From the NCBI GenBank assembly GCA_016179685.1, contig JACPCR010000099.1:1-44173 (forward strand): a stretch of DNA of 44,173 nucleotides, read 5' to 3'. The notes under the pieces were generated by a model. That model was not told the DNA's origin, did not search any database, and saw nothing but the letters and a program-made list of their open reading frames with translations. The stretch comes from Planctomycetota bacterium (GTDB lineage: Bacteria > Planctomycetota > PUPC01 > JACPCR01). Shown here one piece after another: positions 16,026 through 25,135 of the stretch (its first letter is position 1; each line of letters starts with the position of its first letter). Made by a program: the position numbers and the translations under genes.

Positions 16026-17102
16026 ATGACGGAACTCAGACTGTTCAGGCATCTTTGGGGAGGTCTGCTGCTTGCCGGAGGGATGGTGGGATGTATCCCG
16101 GGCCTGCCGCCGACCCCGCCACGGGTTCAGCCGGTGGGGCAGGAGGCCCGACACTTGCGCAACCTGCGGCAGCTTACTTTCGGGGGAGAAAATGCCGAGG
16201 CCTATTTTTCGTGGGACGGCAAACGGCTGGTGTTCCAATCGACCCGCGACGGCGGGTTGTGCGACCAGATTTACACGATGCGCGTGGACGGATCGGGCGT
16301 GCGGATGGTCAGCACGGGCCAGGGCCGGGCGACCTGCTCATTTTTCGTTCCTGGCGACGAGCGGATTCTTTACTCTTCCACGCATCTTGCGGGCCCTGAA
16401 TGTCCCCCGGAGGAGCGGGTGATGGAGGGGAAGTACGTCTGGGCCGTTCACGCGTCGTTCGATATCTTCTCTGTACGGGCAGACGGGCGCGATCTTCGAC
16501 GCCTGACGGAAGCAGCGGGCTATGATGCGGAGGCGACTGTTTCGAGGAACGGGAGGGTCGTGTTCACCTCGGCCCGCGACGGCGACCTGGAGCTGTATAG
16601 CATGAACGCGGACGGGAGCGAGCCGAAGCGATTGACGTTCGAGAGGGGCTACGATGGTGGGGCATTCTTTTCCCCGGATGCTCGCCGGATCGTTTATCGC
16701 GCCGATCACCCGAAGACGGCAGAGGAACTGGAGCATTATGAGCGCTTCTTGGCGCGGGGCTACGTCCAGCCCGAGCAGATGGAACTGTTCATCATGGATG
16801 CTGATGGCTCGAACCGCCGGCAGATCACGAGCAACGGCCGGGCGAACTTCTGCCCTTTTTTCCACCCTTCGGGGGCGAAGATCATCTTTTCGGCGAACCT
16901 GGACGCGGAGCGTCCGAGGAATTTCGACCTCTACCAGATCGGAGTGGATGGAACCGGGTTGGAGCGCGTCACATGGGACCCAACGTTCGATGGGTTTCCG
17001 ATGTTCTCGCCGGATGGCAAGAAGCTGGTCTTTGCTTCGAATCGGAACGCCCGGTCGCCCGGCGAGACGAATCTCTTTCTGGCCGACTGGAAGGAGGAGT
17101 AA
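16026..17102 (+). CDS. TolB-like beta-propeller lipoprotein (PD40 repeats)
   Basis: 358 aa. N-terminal signal ending GGMVGC is a plausible lipobox. The rest is a series of PD40/WD40-like blades: FSWDGKRLVFQSTRDGG, VSRNGRVVFTSARDGDLELY, FSPDARRIVYRAD, FHPSGAKIIFSANLD and FSPDGKKLVFASNRN, each ending with a VDGSG/ADGSE turn and an RLT or QIT strand. This resembles the C-terminal propeller of TolB; no TolB N-terminal domain is present. Likely a periplasmic scaffold or sensor. GGGAGG lies 6 nt before the ATG. It is a rare plus-strand gene and converges with the GT2 gene. Confidence 0.88.
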   Translation: MTELRLFRHLWGGLLLAGGMVGCIPGLPPTPPRVQPVGQEARHLRNLRQLTFGGENAEAYFSWDGKRLVFQSTRDGGLCDQIYTMRVDGSGVRMVSTGQGRATCSFFVPGDERILYSSTHLAGPECPPEERVMEGKYVWAVHASFDIFSVRADGRDLRRLTEAAGYDAEATVSRNGRVVFTSARDGDLELYSMNADGSEPKRLTFERGYDGGAFFSPDARRIVYRADHPKTAEELEHYERFLARGYVQPEQMELFIMDADGSNRRQITSNGRANFCPFFHPSGAKIIFSANLDAERPRNFDLYQIGVDGTGLERVTWDPTFDGFPMFSPDGKKLVFASNRNARSPGETNLFLADWKEE

Positions 17103-17138
17103 ACGGAGGAGGGAGCGCAGGCGCACCTCTTCCGCCGT
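17103..17138. terminator. Hairpin in the convergent gap between TolB-like and GT2 genes
   Basis: ACGGAGGAGGGAGCGC and GCGCACCTCTTCCGCCGT form an imperfect stem that fills the whole gap between two converging stop codons. No strong T-run follows on either strand. Position and symmetry suggest a bidirectional terminator. Confidence 0.4.
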
Positions 17139-17831
17139 TCATCCGAGGACGCGGTATTTGAGGATGCAGTAGAGGGCGCGTACGCCATCCTTCCAGCCGA
17201 TCTTCTTGCCTTCATCGTAGGTCCGGCCGAAATAGGAGATGCCCACCTCGTAGATGCGGAATCGTTTCCGGGCCACCTTCGTCGTGATCTCCGGCTCGAA
17301 GCCGAAACGGTCCTCCTTCAGTTCGATCTGCCGGAGGATTTCCGCACGGAAGACCTTGTAGCAGGTCTCCATGTCGGTGAGATTGAGATTGGTGAACATA
17401 TTGGAGAGCAGGGTCAGGAATCGGTTACCCATGTAGTGCCAGAAGAAGAGCACGCGGTGCGGCTCGGCGCCGACGAACCTCGAGCCGTAAACGACGTCGG
17501 CGTTGCCATTGAGAATGGGCTGAAGGAGCTTGGGATATTCCAGCGGGTCGTATTCGAGGTCGGCATCCTGGATGAGGATGACGTCCCCCGTGCAGTGAGA
17601 GAAGCCGGTGCGGAGGGCTGCCCCCTTGCCGCGGTTTCGCTCGTGGTAATAGACGCGGAAAAGGTCGGATTCGAGTTTTTGAAGGACGTCGCGAGTCCCG
17701 TCGGACGAGCCGTCATCGACGAGGACGATCTCCCTGTCGAGGCCTGGAAGTGGGACGGCGGCGACGCGGCGCGCGATCTCCTCGACCGTATTTTTCTCGT
17801 TATAGACAGGGATAACGACGGAGAGCTTCAT
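17139..17831 (-). CDS. Glycosyltransferase family 2 (polyprenyl-phosphate sugar transferase type)
   Basis: 230-aa GT-A enzyme of the dolichyl-phosphate mannose synthase-like group. SVVIPVYNEKNTV opens the fold; EIVLVDDGSSDGT and IQDADLEYDP carry the nucleotide- and metal-binding aspartates; GKGAALRTGF, YGSRFVG and DMETCYKVFRAE are typical of this group. It transfers a nucleotide-activated sugar, probably to polyprenyl phosphate, at the inner membrane face. It lacks the C-terminal membrane helices found in some relatives. The ATG overlaps the stop of the O-antigen ligase-like gene (ATGA), so it belongs to a surface-polysaccharide operon. Confidence 0.93.
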   Translation of the reverse strand: MKLSVVIPVYNEKNTVEEIARRVAAVPLPGLDREIVLVDDGSSDGTRDVLQKLESDLFRVYYHERNRGKGAALRTGFSHCTGDVILIQDADLEYDPLEYPKLLQPILNGNADVVYGSRFVGAEPHRVLFFWHYMGNRFLTLLSNMFTNLNLTDMETCYKVFRAEILRQIELKEDRFGFEPEITTKVARKRFRIYEVGISYFGRTYDEGKKIGWKDGVRALYCILKYRVLG

Positions 17832-19123
17832 AGAGAAGAGGAATGGCCTTCGGGGACGGGGCGAGCCGAGGAGGAGGCCGACAGCGCGTCAGGTCCTCCC
17901 CCGGCCCAGAAGCAGCGGTGGAGTCCCGCGGTGACTCCCATGAGCCAAAGGATGAATAGAAGGGTTCGAGAGTCACCAAAGGTATATTCGAAGCAACCGG
18001 CGAGCAACCAGCAGACGGCGGATGCCATGGCCCCGAAGGCGATGGACCGGCCAAGCGCCAGGTCGTCCGGGAGCTGAAACCGGGTCTGCCGAGCGAGGAT
18101 GAAGAACCGTGCCATCCACCAGGACCAGGCGAGGAGTCCAGCGAGGCCGGTGGTGACGGCGACATTGAGGAAGTTGTTGTGAAAGTGGTCATAGCGGAGG
18201 TCGAGGCGTTCGCCGATGAGGAATTCCTCGGTTCTGACGCCAGCGCCGAAGGGGTATTCGAGGGCGAGGGATGCGGCGGTGCGCCAGAGGTCCAGCCGAA
18301 TCTTGGAGGAGTCGTCGAGGCTTGAAGCGATGGAGCGAAGGCACTCCGCGGACCGGGAAGTGAAGAGAAGCGTGGCGGGGAGAAGGATGGCGAAGGCGAT
18401 AGCGGGGAGGACGAGCCAACGATTTCTTCGAGCGGCGATCAGGGCGACGAGGGGAGGAGCGAGGAGTGCGGCGAGCCAGATGCCGCGTTTGGACTGGAGC
18501 ACCATGAAGGCGGCGGCGAGCAGGGCGAGGACAGCGGCAGTGAGGCGTGAGGGATTGTCCGAGAAGGGGAAGGCCAAGGTGATGAAGAATGCGGCGAGCA
18601 CCAGTGCGAGTCCGGCGAAAGACATAGCGCCTGCGGCCCGGAGTGAGTCCGTTTCCCAGGCGAGGTGCAGGAATCGGATGCCGTGGGTGACGATGCCGAT
18701 GGCGGCGCCGGCCATGAAAGTCGTCAGATGAAGATGGAGGCGGAAGTGATTCCATGGCTGTCGGGTGAGCAGGGGAATCAGGAGCAAGACGAACAGGCTC
18801 TTGAGCCCGAAGAGGCCGCGTGCGGTGGAGACGCCGGTGAAGGCGGCCGTTACGGCGAGCCCGAGATAGATGAGCAGGGGAATGTCCAGGGGACCCGGCT
18901 CGAGGTTTTCTCGTGGACACCGCGGGACCTCGGCCATCCAGGCCAGGAGTGCGAGGACGACAGCGAACTGTGCGGCCTGAAGCCAGGCGACCATGGAGAA
19001 GGTCACCAGGAGCGTGGACAGATCGAGCAAGGAGAGTCCGTGGCGGCGTCGGAGAATCCAGCCCGCAGGAAGTCCGATGGCCACGATGCAGGCCGCGGGT
19101 ACGGCGTCCAGGACCGTTTTCAC
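17828..19123 (-). CDS. O-antigen ligase/polymerase family membrane protein (WaaL/Wzy type)
   Basis: 431 aa with about ten to twelve hydrophobic helices. The large loop near residues 280-330 holds RLDLWRTAASLALEYPFGAG followed by HFHNNFLNVAVTTGLAGL, the signature of the Wzy_C/O-antigen ligase family that joins or polymerises polysaccharide on the periplasmic face. Ligase and polymerase cannot be told apart by sequence. Start ATG 19123 and stop both overlap neighbours by 4 bp (ATGA), within the order TPR membrane protein, this gene, GT2. Confidence 0.9.
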   Translation of the reverse strand: MKTVLDAVPAACIVAIGLPAGWILRRRHGLSLLDLSTLLVTFSMVAWLQAAQFAVVLALLAWMAEVPRCPRENLEPGPLDIPLLIYLGLAVTAAFTGVSTARGLFGLKSLFVLLLIPLLTRQPWNHFRLHLHLTTFMAGAAIGIVTHGIRFLHLAWETDSLRAAGAMSFAGLALVLAAFFITLAFPFSDNPSRLTAAVLALLAAAFMVLQSKRGIWLAALLAPPLVALIAARRNRWLVLPAIAFAILLPATLLFTSRSAECLRSIASSLDDSSKIRLDLWRTAASLALEYPFGAGVRTEEFLIGERLDLRYDHFHNNFLNVAVTTGLAGLLAWSWWMARFFILARQTRFQLPDDLALGRSIAFGAMASAVCWLLAGCFEYTFGDSRTLLFILWLMGVTAGLHRCFWAGGGPDALSASSSARPVPEGHSSSL

Positions 19124-20682
19124 CGGGGGACCTCCTGGATCGACACCTCGCCCAGGGGGAGTTGCAGGGCGGGCTCGGAAAGGGCAGCGGAGCGAATGGT
19201 CAGCGGCTGGGTCAGGCGTTCGGAAGACCCGACGACCGAGAGGCTGACGTTCCGTTCGGCCGGGATATCCGAGTTCTCAAAGGTGAACTCCTGGGTGGCG
19301 GCCTCACCGATAAGACCCCTGGGGCCCGAGAAGGGATGTGCATCGCTGAGGATGAAGTGGGGGCGGGCTGGGGGACCAGGACTTTGGCCCAGCTTCAGGC
19401 ACGTCGTGAAGCCGCGGTCGGAATGGCGCTCGCAGATCCACAGCAGGCGAAGGCGCAGGAGGGACCGTGCGGGCAGGATATCGTACCCTTCTTCCGAAAA
19501 AGCGGCCACCCGCCGAGGTCCTTCATGTACAAGAGTCACCGAGTAGCCCACCAGGGTGAATTCGCGGTCGAACAGGCCGCGCAATTCGACGGCGGGGGTC
19601 CACACCCGAAGGGCCTCAACAGCTTCAGGAATCTCGAACTCGGGCCGGGCGGCCATCTGCAAGGCTGGGTAATGGTTCGGAAGACGGAGGAGGCATTCAC
19701 GCAATGCGTTTCTGGCCTCGGAGATGCTCGCCTGCCGTTCATGGGAAAGGGCGAGGCGATAATGGACGTCCGCGATCTCCGGGACGAGTTGTGCAGCCTT
19801 CTGGAAGGCTCGTGCGGCCCCGGAATGGTCGCCCCGATCGTCGAGAGCGCGGCCGAGGAAGTAGTAAGCGGCGGGCGATTCTTCAGGCTTCGGGATGGTG
19901 GTGAAGAGATGCACGGCGTGCTGCGGGAGCTCGAGAAAGAAGGCGCGTTCCATACGCTGTACCGGGTCCGATCTGGCCAGTTCGGAGTGCGCAGCGCGGA
20001 GAGCGGGAACTTTCGGGCCATGGGCTTTGCGCAGCAGGAGGCCCGAAACGATGCCCAGAGCCAGGACGAGGGCGAAAGCCAGAGCGTATCGTGGGACCGA
20101 CAGCATCCGAAGGGCGATGCACGCCGCCGAAGGGGCGAGAACCGCTGGCAGGAACGCGACGAGGACCAGGACGCGAGGATCGCCGGACTCGCTGCCAGGC
20201 CGCAGGCAGAGGGCTGCGGCGAGGGGGAGGGAGAGGCCTGCGGATGCGACGAGGGCGGCGATGAAGAATTCTGAAAGCCAACGCGGGTGCGTACCGATGC
20301 CGTGAGGACTTCGGGGCCAGGTGGGGCAATTCATGGCCACCTCGGTGAATGCTGTCACGAGGAGCAGACCGAAGGCGACTTCGGGCTTGAGGAGGATACA
20401 ACCCGAAGAAGAGGCCGGGTCATTCAGAAAGGTCATGGAACGCACAACACCGCAGAAAGAATAGGAAAGCCAGAGGAGAACGGCGATCAGGATGAGGGCA
20501 AGAGGGATGGAGGGTTGCTGGCCGCCGGCAGCATCGGGAGACCGGGCTCGATGGCGGCCGGTGATCCCGATAGCCGCTCCCACGAACAGGGGCCAGCCAT
20601 CGAGCCAAGCCCCGTCGAATCCTGCGCGGACAGCAGTACAGGCGACGAGGAGAGCCGCAATGAGTGCCGGAACTTGGGTCAC
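19120..20682 (-). CDS. Multi-pass membrane protein with TPR repeats, polysaccharide cluster
   Basis: 520 aa. About six hydrophobic helices fill residues 1-220; a soluble part follows with TPR units (SPAAYYFLGRALDDRGDHSGAA, ADVHYRLALSHERQASISEA) and a C-terminal beta-rich domain of about 180 residues. The layout resembles O-antigen ligase-like proteins with TPR tails, but I do not see the ligase signature in the membrane part. GTG start at 20682 without a strong ribosome-binding site; an internal start is possible. The end overlaps the O-antigen ligase gene (ATGA), so it probably helps that enzyme in glycan export or assembly. Specific function not known. Confidence 0.75.
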   Translation of the reverse strand: MTQVPALIAALLVACTAVRAGFDGAWLDGWPLFVGAAIGITGRHRARSPDAAGGQQPSIPLALILIAVLLWLSYSFCGVVRSMTFLNDPASSSGCILLKPEVAFGLLLVTAFTEVAMNCPTWPRSPHGIGTHPRWLSEFFIAALVASAGLSLPLAAALCLRPGSESGDPRVLVLVAFLPAVLAPSAACIALRMLSVPRYALAFALVLALGIVSGLLLRKAHGPKVPALRAAHSELARSDPVQRMERAFFLELPQHAVHLFTTIPKPEESPAAYYFLGRALDDRGDHSGAARAFQKAAQLVPEIADVHYRLALSHERQASISEARNALRECLLRLPNHYPALQMAARPEFEIPEAVEALRVWTPAVELRGLFDREFTLVGYSVTLVHEGPRRVAAFSEEGYDILPARSLLRLRLLWICERHSDRGFTTCLKLGQSPGPPARPHFILSDAHPFSGPRGLIGEAATQEFTFENSDIPAERNVSLSVVGSSERLTQPLTIRSAALSEPALQLPLGEVSIQEVPR

Positions 20683-20782
20683 GAGCGGAATCTCACTCGA
20701 CGCCGGACGAGGCTCTCCCTGGAGCGATTCGGATTCTCCGCCTCAAGCAGAGGGACGGGTCCGGAAGGCATGTCCCGGGGGC

Positions 20783-20819
20783 CAAGGGTGCGGAAGGCGG
20801 CCGCACTTCCGTACCCCTA
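20783..20819. repeat. AAGTGC/GCACTT hairpin element, degenerate copy
   Basis: Left arm AAGGGTGCGGAAGGC and right arm GCACTTCCGTACCCCT pair imperfectly around GGCC; the left arm has lost a T from the CGGAAGTGC core. It lies about 145 bp beyond the rmlC stop. Confidence 0.55.
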
Positions 20820-20826
20820 GAAGAGA

Positions 20827-20850
20827 CGCTTGGGGCGCCAAACTTGAAAA
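20827..20850. repeat. 24-nt CGCTTGGGGCG motif, copy 1
   Basis: CGCTTGGGGCGCCAAACTTG plus AAAA; 22 of 24 bases match 27037-27060, and the first 11 recur inverted at 33109-33119. All three copies lie in gaps past gene ends. Confidence 0.6.
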
Positions 20851-20927
20851 CTTTTTTCGATTTGCGCCGGTTCGGGAACGTTCCCTTCAGGGTTGAATAT
20901 TCAGCGTCTTGGCATGGATGGCAAATC

Positions 20928-20963
20928 TGAAATCCGCGAGCCCGAAGGGCGCAGCGGATTTCA
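20928..20963 (-). repeat. 36-nt hairpin repeat, copy 1 (abuts the rmlC stop)
   Basis: TGAAATCCGC and GCGGATTTCA arms enclose an inner GCCC/GGGC hairpin with a TTCG loop. On the minus strand it matches 33124-33159 at 35 of 36 positions. It begins at the base after the rmlC stop codon. Confidence 0.85.
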
Positions 20964-21437
20964 TCAGCCGTCCTTCCGGCCCCAGTCGTAAGGAATCTCC
21001 TGGGTGTGCGGCTCGACGCGGTACTCGTCGGGGTTGTCGTATCGATAGACCTCGGAGGGTGTATTGACGACGATAGCCTCGTGCTCACTGATGCACTTGA
21101 ATCCGTGGTAGACGCCCGGGGGGATTCGGACGAGGATGGGGTTATGCTCGCCTGCGAAAAACTCGTTAATGAGGCCACGAGTGGGTGAATCTTGGCGAGG
21201 GTCGTAGAGAACAATTTTCATCATGCCGCGGACGACGGCGAAGTAGTCGTACTGAAGCTTGTGGTAGTGCCAGGCCTTGACCACACCGGGGTACGCGGTC
21301 GTCATGTAAACTTGTCCGAAACGGACAAAATCGGGATCGTCGGCCCGGAGAATTTCCATGAGACGGCCGCGCTCATCGGCGAAAACCTTGAGTCGCCGGC
21401 TGGTGACGCCTTCGATCAGCTTTCTTTCCTGGCTCAT
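20964..21437 (-). CDS. rmlC: dTDP-4-dehydrorhamnose 3,5-epimerase-like protein
   Basis: 157-aa cupin of the RmlC family, which epimerises dTDP-4-keto-6-deoxyglucose in dTDP-L-rhamnose synthesis. Visible are DERGRLMEILRADDP, AYPGVVKAWHYHKLQ with the probable active-site histidine (57 or 59), YFAVVRGMMKIVLYD, IPPGVYHGFKC and NTPSEVYRYDNPDEYR. It is shorter than classical RmlC (about 180 aa) and its motifs are closer to the short epimerase-like proteins, so another dTDP-keto-sugar is possible. The start ATG 21437 overlaps the rmlB stop (ATGA). rmlA and rmlD are not in the window. Confidence 0.88.
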   Translation of the reverse strand: MSQERKLIEGVTSRRLKVFADERGRLMEILRADDPDFVRFGQVYMTTAYPGVVKAWHYHKLQYDYFAVVRGMMKIVLYDPRQDSPTRGLINEFFAGEHNPILVRIPPGVYHGFKCISEHEAIVVNTPSEVYRYDNPDEYRVEPHTQEIPYDWGRKDG

Positions 21438-22456
21438 GAGATGCCCCGTTCCTTCTGATAGAAGCGCTCGTAATAATGGCGGTACTCCCCATCCTTGATG
21501 CGTTTCCACCAAGCGGCGTGGGTCCGATACCACTCGACCGTTTCAGCGAGGCCGGCCTCGAAATCACGTGCGGGCGACCAGCCCATCTCGCTGCGAAGCT
21601 TGGAGGCGTCGATGGCGTAGCGGCGGTCGTGCCCCGGCCGGTCCTTGACCCGGGTAATCAAGGACTCGGAGACGCCGACGAGCCGGACGAGCAGCCGGAC
21701 GAGATCGATATTGGTTCGCTCATTCCCCGCGCCGATGTTATAGACCTCGCCGGGCCTGCCGAGGTGGAGGATTCGGTCGAGGGCGCTCGCATGATCCGCT
21801 ACGTGTATCCAGTCGCGGACATGGAGACCATCGCCGTAGACCGGGAGCGGCTTGCCCTCCAAGGCATTGGTGATCATGAGAGGGATCATTTTTTCAGGAA
21901 ATTGGTAAGGCCCGTAGTTATTGGAGCAGCGTGAAACGCAGACTGTCAGCCCGAAGGTATGATGGAATGCACCGACGAGGAGGTCGGCCGCCGCCTTGCT
22001 CGCGGAGTAGGGATTATGCGGCTGGAGCGGGCTGTTCTCCGTGAAGGCGCCGGCGGGGCCGAGGCTGCCGTAAACCTCGTCCGTGGAGACCTGGAGGAAG
22101 CGGGGAACGGACCTGGTTCTCGCCACCTCGAGGAGCGTCAAAGCGCCCTGGACGTTGGTACGAATGAAATCCGAAGCGCCCAGGATGGAACGGTCGACGT
22201 GGCTTTCGGCGGCAAAATTCACGATGCCCTCAATCTGCTTCTGCTGAATCAGGATGTCCACCAGCTCCGTGTTCGCGATGTCGCCCCTCACGAACTCGTA
22301 GCCGGGATGCGCTTCGACGTCCCGGAGGTTCTCCAGGTTTCCGGCGTACGTGAGACGGTCGAGGTTCACCACGCGGTAGCCGGGATAGGCCCCGAGGATG
22401 TATCGGATGAAATTGGAGCCGATAAAGCCGGCCCCGCCGGTGACGAGGAGGTTCAA
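21434..22456 (-). CDS. rmlB: dTDP-glucose 4,6-dehydratase
   Basis: 340-aa extended SDR enzyme making dTDP-4-keto-6-deoxyglucose. The NAD-binding GGAGFIG is at 7-13, NLDRLTYAGN near 31-40, FAAESHVDRS at 81-90, the active-site TDE at 125-127, YSASK (Tyr150, Lys154), and SNNYGPYQFPEK further on. The start is TTG at 22456, giving MNLLVTGGAGFIG, with AGGGA 7 nt upstream. The frame is open to 22606, but the extra residues have no counterpart in RmlB and the first ATG would overlap the predicted -10 box. Forms a two-gene unit with rmlC and feeds the neighbouring polysaccharide genes. Confidence 0.94.
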   Translation of the reverse strand: MNLLVTGGAGFIGSNFIRYILGAYPGYRVVNLDRLTYAGNLENLRDVEAHPGYEFVRGDIANTELVDILIQQKQIEGIVNFAAESHVDRSILGASDFIRTNVQGALTLLEVARTRSVPRFLQVSTDEVYGSLGPAGAFTENSPLQPHNPYSASKAAADLLVGAFHHTFGLTVCVSRCSNNYGPYQFPEKMIPLMITNALEGKPLPVYGDGLHVRDWIHVADHASALDRILHLGRPGEVYNIGAGNERTNIDLVRLLVRLVGVSESLITRVKDRPGHDRRYAIDASKLRSEMGWSPARDFEAGLAETVEWYRTHAAWWKRIKDGEYRHYYERFYQKERGIS

Positions 22457-22604
22457 GACGGATTCCCTGGCAAATGACGGCGACGATCCGGAGCAGGAAG
22501 TGGCTGCGCAGAACTCTTCCAACTCCGTGGGGGGCATCTCGTGCGCTAAGCGACAGCGCATCTGACGACTGAATTCCAGCGCGATCTCCCGCGGAAACCG
22601 CGGC

Positions 22605-22633
22605 ATTTTATCAGCTTGCTAGGGAAATTCTAA
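22605..22633 (-). promoter_or_regulatory. Probable rmlB-rmlC promoter
   Basis: Minus strand TTAGAA (22633-22628), 17-bp spacer, TAAAAT (22610-22605). It would give a leader of about 140 nt before the TTG start of rmlB. Confidence 0.5.
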
Positions 22634-22642
22634 CGCCCTGAA

Positions 22643-23698
22643 CTAAGTGGGACCGATCGGACCGATCGAAGCGATCGGACGAATCGAAGGCGGACCCGAG
22701 GTAGGCGGTGGAGGCTCACGGTCCCAAGCGGCAAGACGCCGTGCGCGTCTGCGGCGGTAGAGCAGGAAGGAGAGAACGGTAAGCAGCGCAGCCGCAGTGA
22801 ACAAGCTGAGATGGTCCCAGAGGAGGCGTAAGAAAGGGAAGGACGACCGCAACCCATCGGACCAGGCATTCTGTTCCTCGAGAAGGTCGACGCCCAGAGC
22901 CATGGGCACCGCTGTGCGCAGCTCGCCGGAAGAGGCCAGCCCCCCGAGGATGCGGCCGATGGCATCGGAACCGTGGCGCGTCGTCAAGAAGCGGATGAAA
23001 TCCTCGCTCTGGAGGTAGGCGAGGTCCCGATCGAAGTGGAGGTCGGGGAAGTCGTGATCCAGCTCATAGAACGGGATGAGCATGCCCTGACTCGCCGCGG
23101 TGCGGAGTCGATGATCGCCGGGGTCGGGCGGCAGGGTTCGGGTGAGCCAGAGGGCGACTCCCTCGTGAAACCAGCGTGGCAGCCGTGTCCCGTGCTGGTG
23201 CTCGTAGTGGCCGAGCATGATGTGGGTCATCTCGTGAGCGAGGGTCTCGTAAGTCGTATTTTCCCCGGTGGGTGTGAGTTGAGAAAGATTGATGAGCATC
23301 TGGCTCTGTGAGGAACGGGCGACGCCCAGGAGGTGGTGGGAGGCCCGTTGGCCGACCATCTCGTCGAAACGCTCCTGGCTAGGCACGAGGACAACATGGG
23401 CGGGGATATTTTCCGAAAGCAGGAGGCGGCGGGCGATATCGCGACGCGCCCGCTGCAGGATGGCCAGGCTCGCTCTGGCCTGAGTCTCCTGCCGGGGATG
23501 ATAGGAGAGACTCAGCCCGTCCTGGCGCAGGAGCGCGAAGTCCTCGGCGGCAGCGAGCGTGGCGGCGAAAGCGATGAGGAGTACGGCCAGAAGCCGAGGG
23601 ATCGTTCGGCTGCCGCATCGCGGCAAGCCATCTACCCGGAGGCGTGCGGGGCGGACGCACGGTCGATCGGGTATCGTGAGGGGATGTCCCTGGCGCAT
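22643..23698 (-). CDS. Membrane-anchored peptidase MA-like metalloprotease
   Basis: 351 aa. A signal sequence (LLAVLLIAFAATLAAA) is followed by an extracytoplasmic domain with the zinc signature LAHEMTHIMLGH (about 153-164) and the downstream glutamate in WFHEGVALW, the gluzincin pattern of peptidase MA family proteins. A C-terminal membrane helix (LFTAAALLTVLSFLLYRRRR, about 300-320) and a basic/proline-rich cytoplasmic tail follow. The tail ends in Ile-x-Pro/Ser tripeptide repeats encoded by a 9-nt tandem repeat (22650-22685). Substrate unknown. The ATG at 23698 gives a long positively charged lead-in; a TTG about 24 codons later would give a more usual signal peptide. Confidence 0.82.
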   Translation of the reverse strand: MRQGHPLTIPDRPCVRPARLRVDGLPRCGSRTIPRLLAVLLIAFAATLAAAEDFALLRQDGLSLSYHPRQETQARASLAILQRARRDIARRLLLSENIPAHVVLVPSQERFDEMVGQRASHHLLGVARSSQSQMLINLSQLTPTGENTTYETLAHEMTHIMLGHYEHQHGTRLPRWFHEGVALWLTRTLPPDPGDHRLRTAASQGMLIPFYELDHDFPDLHFDRDLAYLQSEDFIRFLTTRHGSDAIGRILGGLASSGELRTAVPMALGVDLLEEQNAWSDGLRSSFPFLRLLWDHLSLFTAAALLTVLSFLLYRRRRARRLAAWDREPPPPTSGPPSIRPIASIGPIGPT

Positions 23699-23838
23699 GG
23701 ATCATCAAAGCCGTGGCGTGGCCCGGGGTGAGACGGGTGGAAATGCGGCTCAACCTTCTCCCAACTCTACTCGACCGCGGCATCGTCAGTTTTGCACGAC
23801 ATGAGGTATACCGGCGAGATCATGGCGTCGATGACCTT

Positions 23839-25116
23839 TCACTGTCGTATCTGGCCGGTCCCATGGACGATGTACTTATAGGTCGTCAGCTCGCGCAGAC
23901 CGACGGGGCCACGGGCGTGAAGACGGTCGGTGCTGATGCCGATTTCTGCTCCCATGCCGAACTCGTAGCCATCCGTGAAACGCGTACTGGCATTGACGAA
24001 GACCGCAGCGGAATCGACCTGACGGGTGAATTCCGCCGCGGCGGTGAGGTTGCGAGTGACGATGGCATCGGAGTGTCCGCTGCCGTACGTGTTGATAAAG
24101 TCGATAGCTTCCTGAAGGGAGTGTACGACGCGCACGGCCAAGATGAGGTCCAGGAATTCGCGCCCCCAATCGGAGGCCTGAGCCGGGATGAGGCCTCGGA
24201 CGATGCAGCGGGTCTCGGGGCAGGCTCGCAGCTCGACGTGAGCGGCCCGGAGCTCAGCGGCGGCGCTGGGGAGGAATGCCCTGGCTACGTCGCGATGAAC
24301 GAGGAGGCACTCGGCGGCGTTGCAGACACCGGGCCGCTGCACTTTGGCATTGACGGTGATGGACCGCGCCATATCGAGGTCCGCATCGCGATCGACGTAA
24401 ACGTGACAGACGCCCTTGTAATGTTTCATAACGGGCACAGTCGCCTCCTCGGCCACCGCGCGGATGAGGCCTTCGCCTCCTCGAGGGATGATCAGGTTCA
24501 CCCAGCCATCGCTCCGCGCGAGGTGCTTGACCACCGATCGATCGGTCCGGTCGATCATCTGGATGGCGTGGGGGGAGAGCCCACATTCTTTCAGGCAGCG
24601 GGCGAGCAGGCCGTGGATGGCGAGGTTCGATCTCAGCGCCTCCTTGCCGCCGCGGAGGATGGAGGCGTTTCCTGACTTGAGGCAGAGGCCGGCAGCGTCG
24701 GCAGTCACATTGGGCCGGGACTCGTAAACGATGGCGATGACACCGATGGGAACGCGTACCTGCTGAATCTGGAGCCCGTTTGGCCGGGACCACCCATCGA
24801 GGACCCGGCCCACGGGGTCCGGCAGGGCGGCGATCTGCTCGAGGCCGCTCGCCATGGCGGCAATGCGCTTCTCATTCAGGGTCAGACGGTCGAGGAGCGC
24901 AGCGGGGAGTCCGGCCGCTTGACCGGCTTGGACATCCTTACGATTTTCGGACATCAACTCCGGAACGGCCTGGTGAAGGGCCTGGGCCATTTGGAGCAGG
25001 GCGCGGTCTTTGCGGCCCGAATCGAGGGTAGCGAGCCCACGGGCCGCGTGCCGCGCCCGGCGGACGACGGACCGGACATAAGCGAGGGCGAGGTTCCGGG
25101 GTCGAGAAGCGGGCAT
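23839..25116 (-). CDS. proA: Gamma-glutamyl phosphate reductase
   Basis: 425 aa, the second step of proline synthesis (glutamyl 5-phosphate to glutamate semialdehyde, NADPH). Family motifs include VPIGVIAIVYESRPNVTADA, GNASILRGGKEA, IIPRGGEGLI, the catalytic cysteine in QRPGVCNAAE near residue 265, and TRFTDGYEFGMGAEIGIST. It follows ftsB by 19 bp in the eno-ftsB-proA run. proB is not in the window. ATG start at 25116 without a visible ribosome-binding site. Confidence 0.97.
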   Translation of the reverse strand: MPASRPRNLALAYVRSVVRRARHAARGLATLDSGRKDRALLQMAQALHQAVPELMSENRKDVQAGQAAGLPAALLDRLTLNEKRIAAMASGLEQIAALPDPVGRVLDGWSRPNGLQIQQVRVPIGVIAIVYESRPNVTADAAGLCLKSGNASILRGGKEALRSNLAIHGLLARCLKECGLSPHAIQMIDRTDRSVVKHLARSDGWVNLIIPRGGEGLIRAVAEEATVPVMKHYKGVCHVYVDRDADLDMARSITVNAKVQRPGVCNAAECLLVHRDVARAFLPSAAAELRAAHVELRACPETRCIVRGLIPAQASDWGREFLDLILAVRVVHSLQEAIDFINTYGSGHSDAIVTRNLTAAAEFTRQVDSAAVFVNASTRFTDGYEFGMGAEIGISTDRLHARGPVGLRELTTYKYIVHGTGQIRQ

Positions 25117-25135
25117 AGGAGACTCGAACGAGGAT

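Noticed and set aside
18913..20274. 453-codon plus-strand open frame across the O-antigen and TPR membrane genes
   Set aside because: Spans the junction of two minus-strand genes whose protein features are coherent; no recognisable domain.
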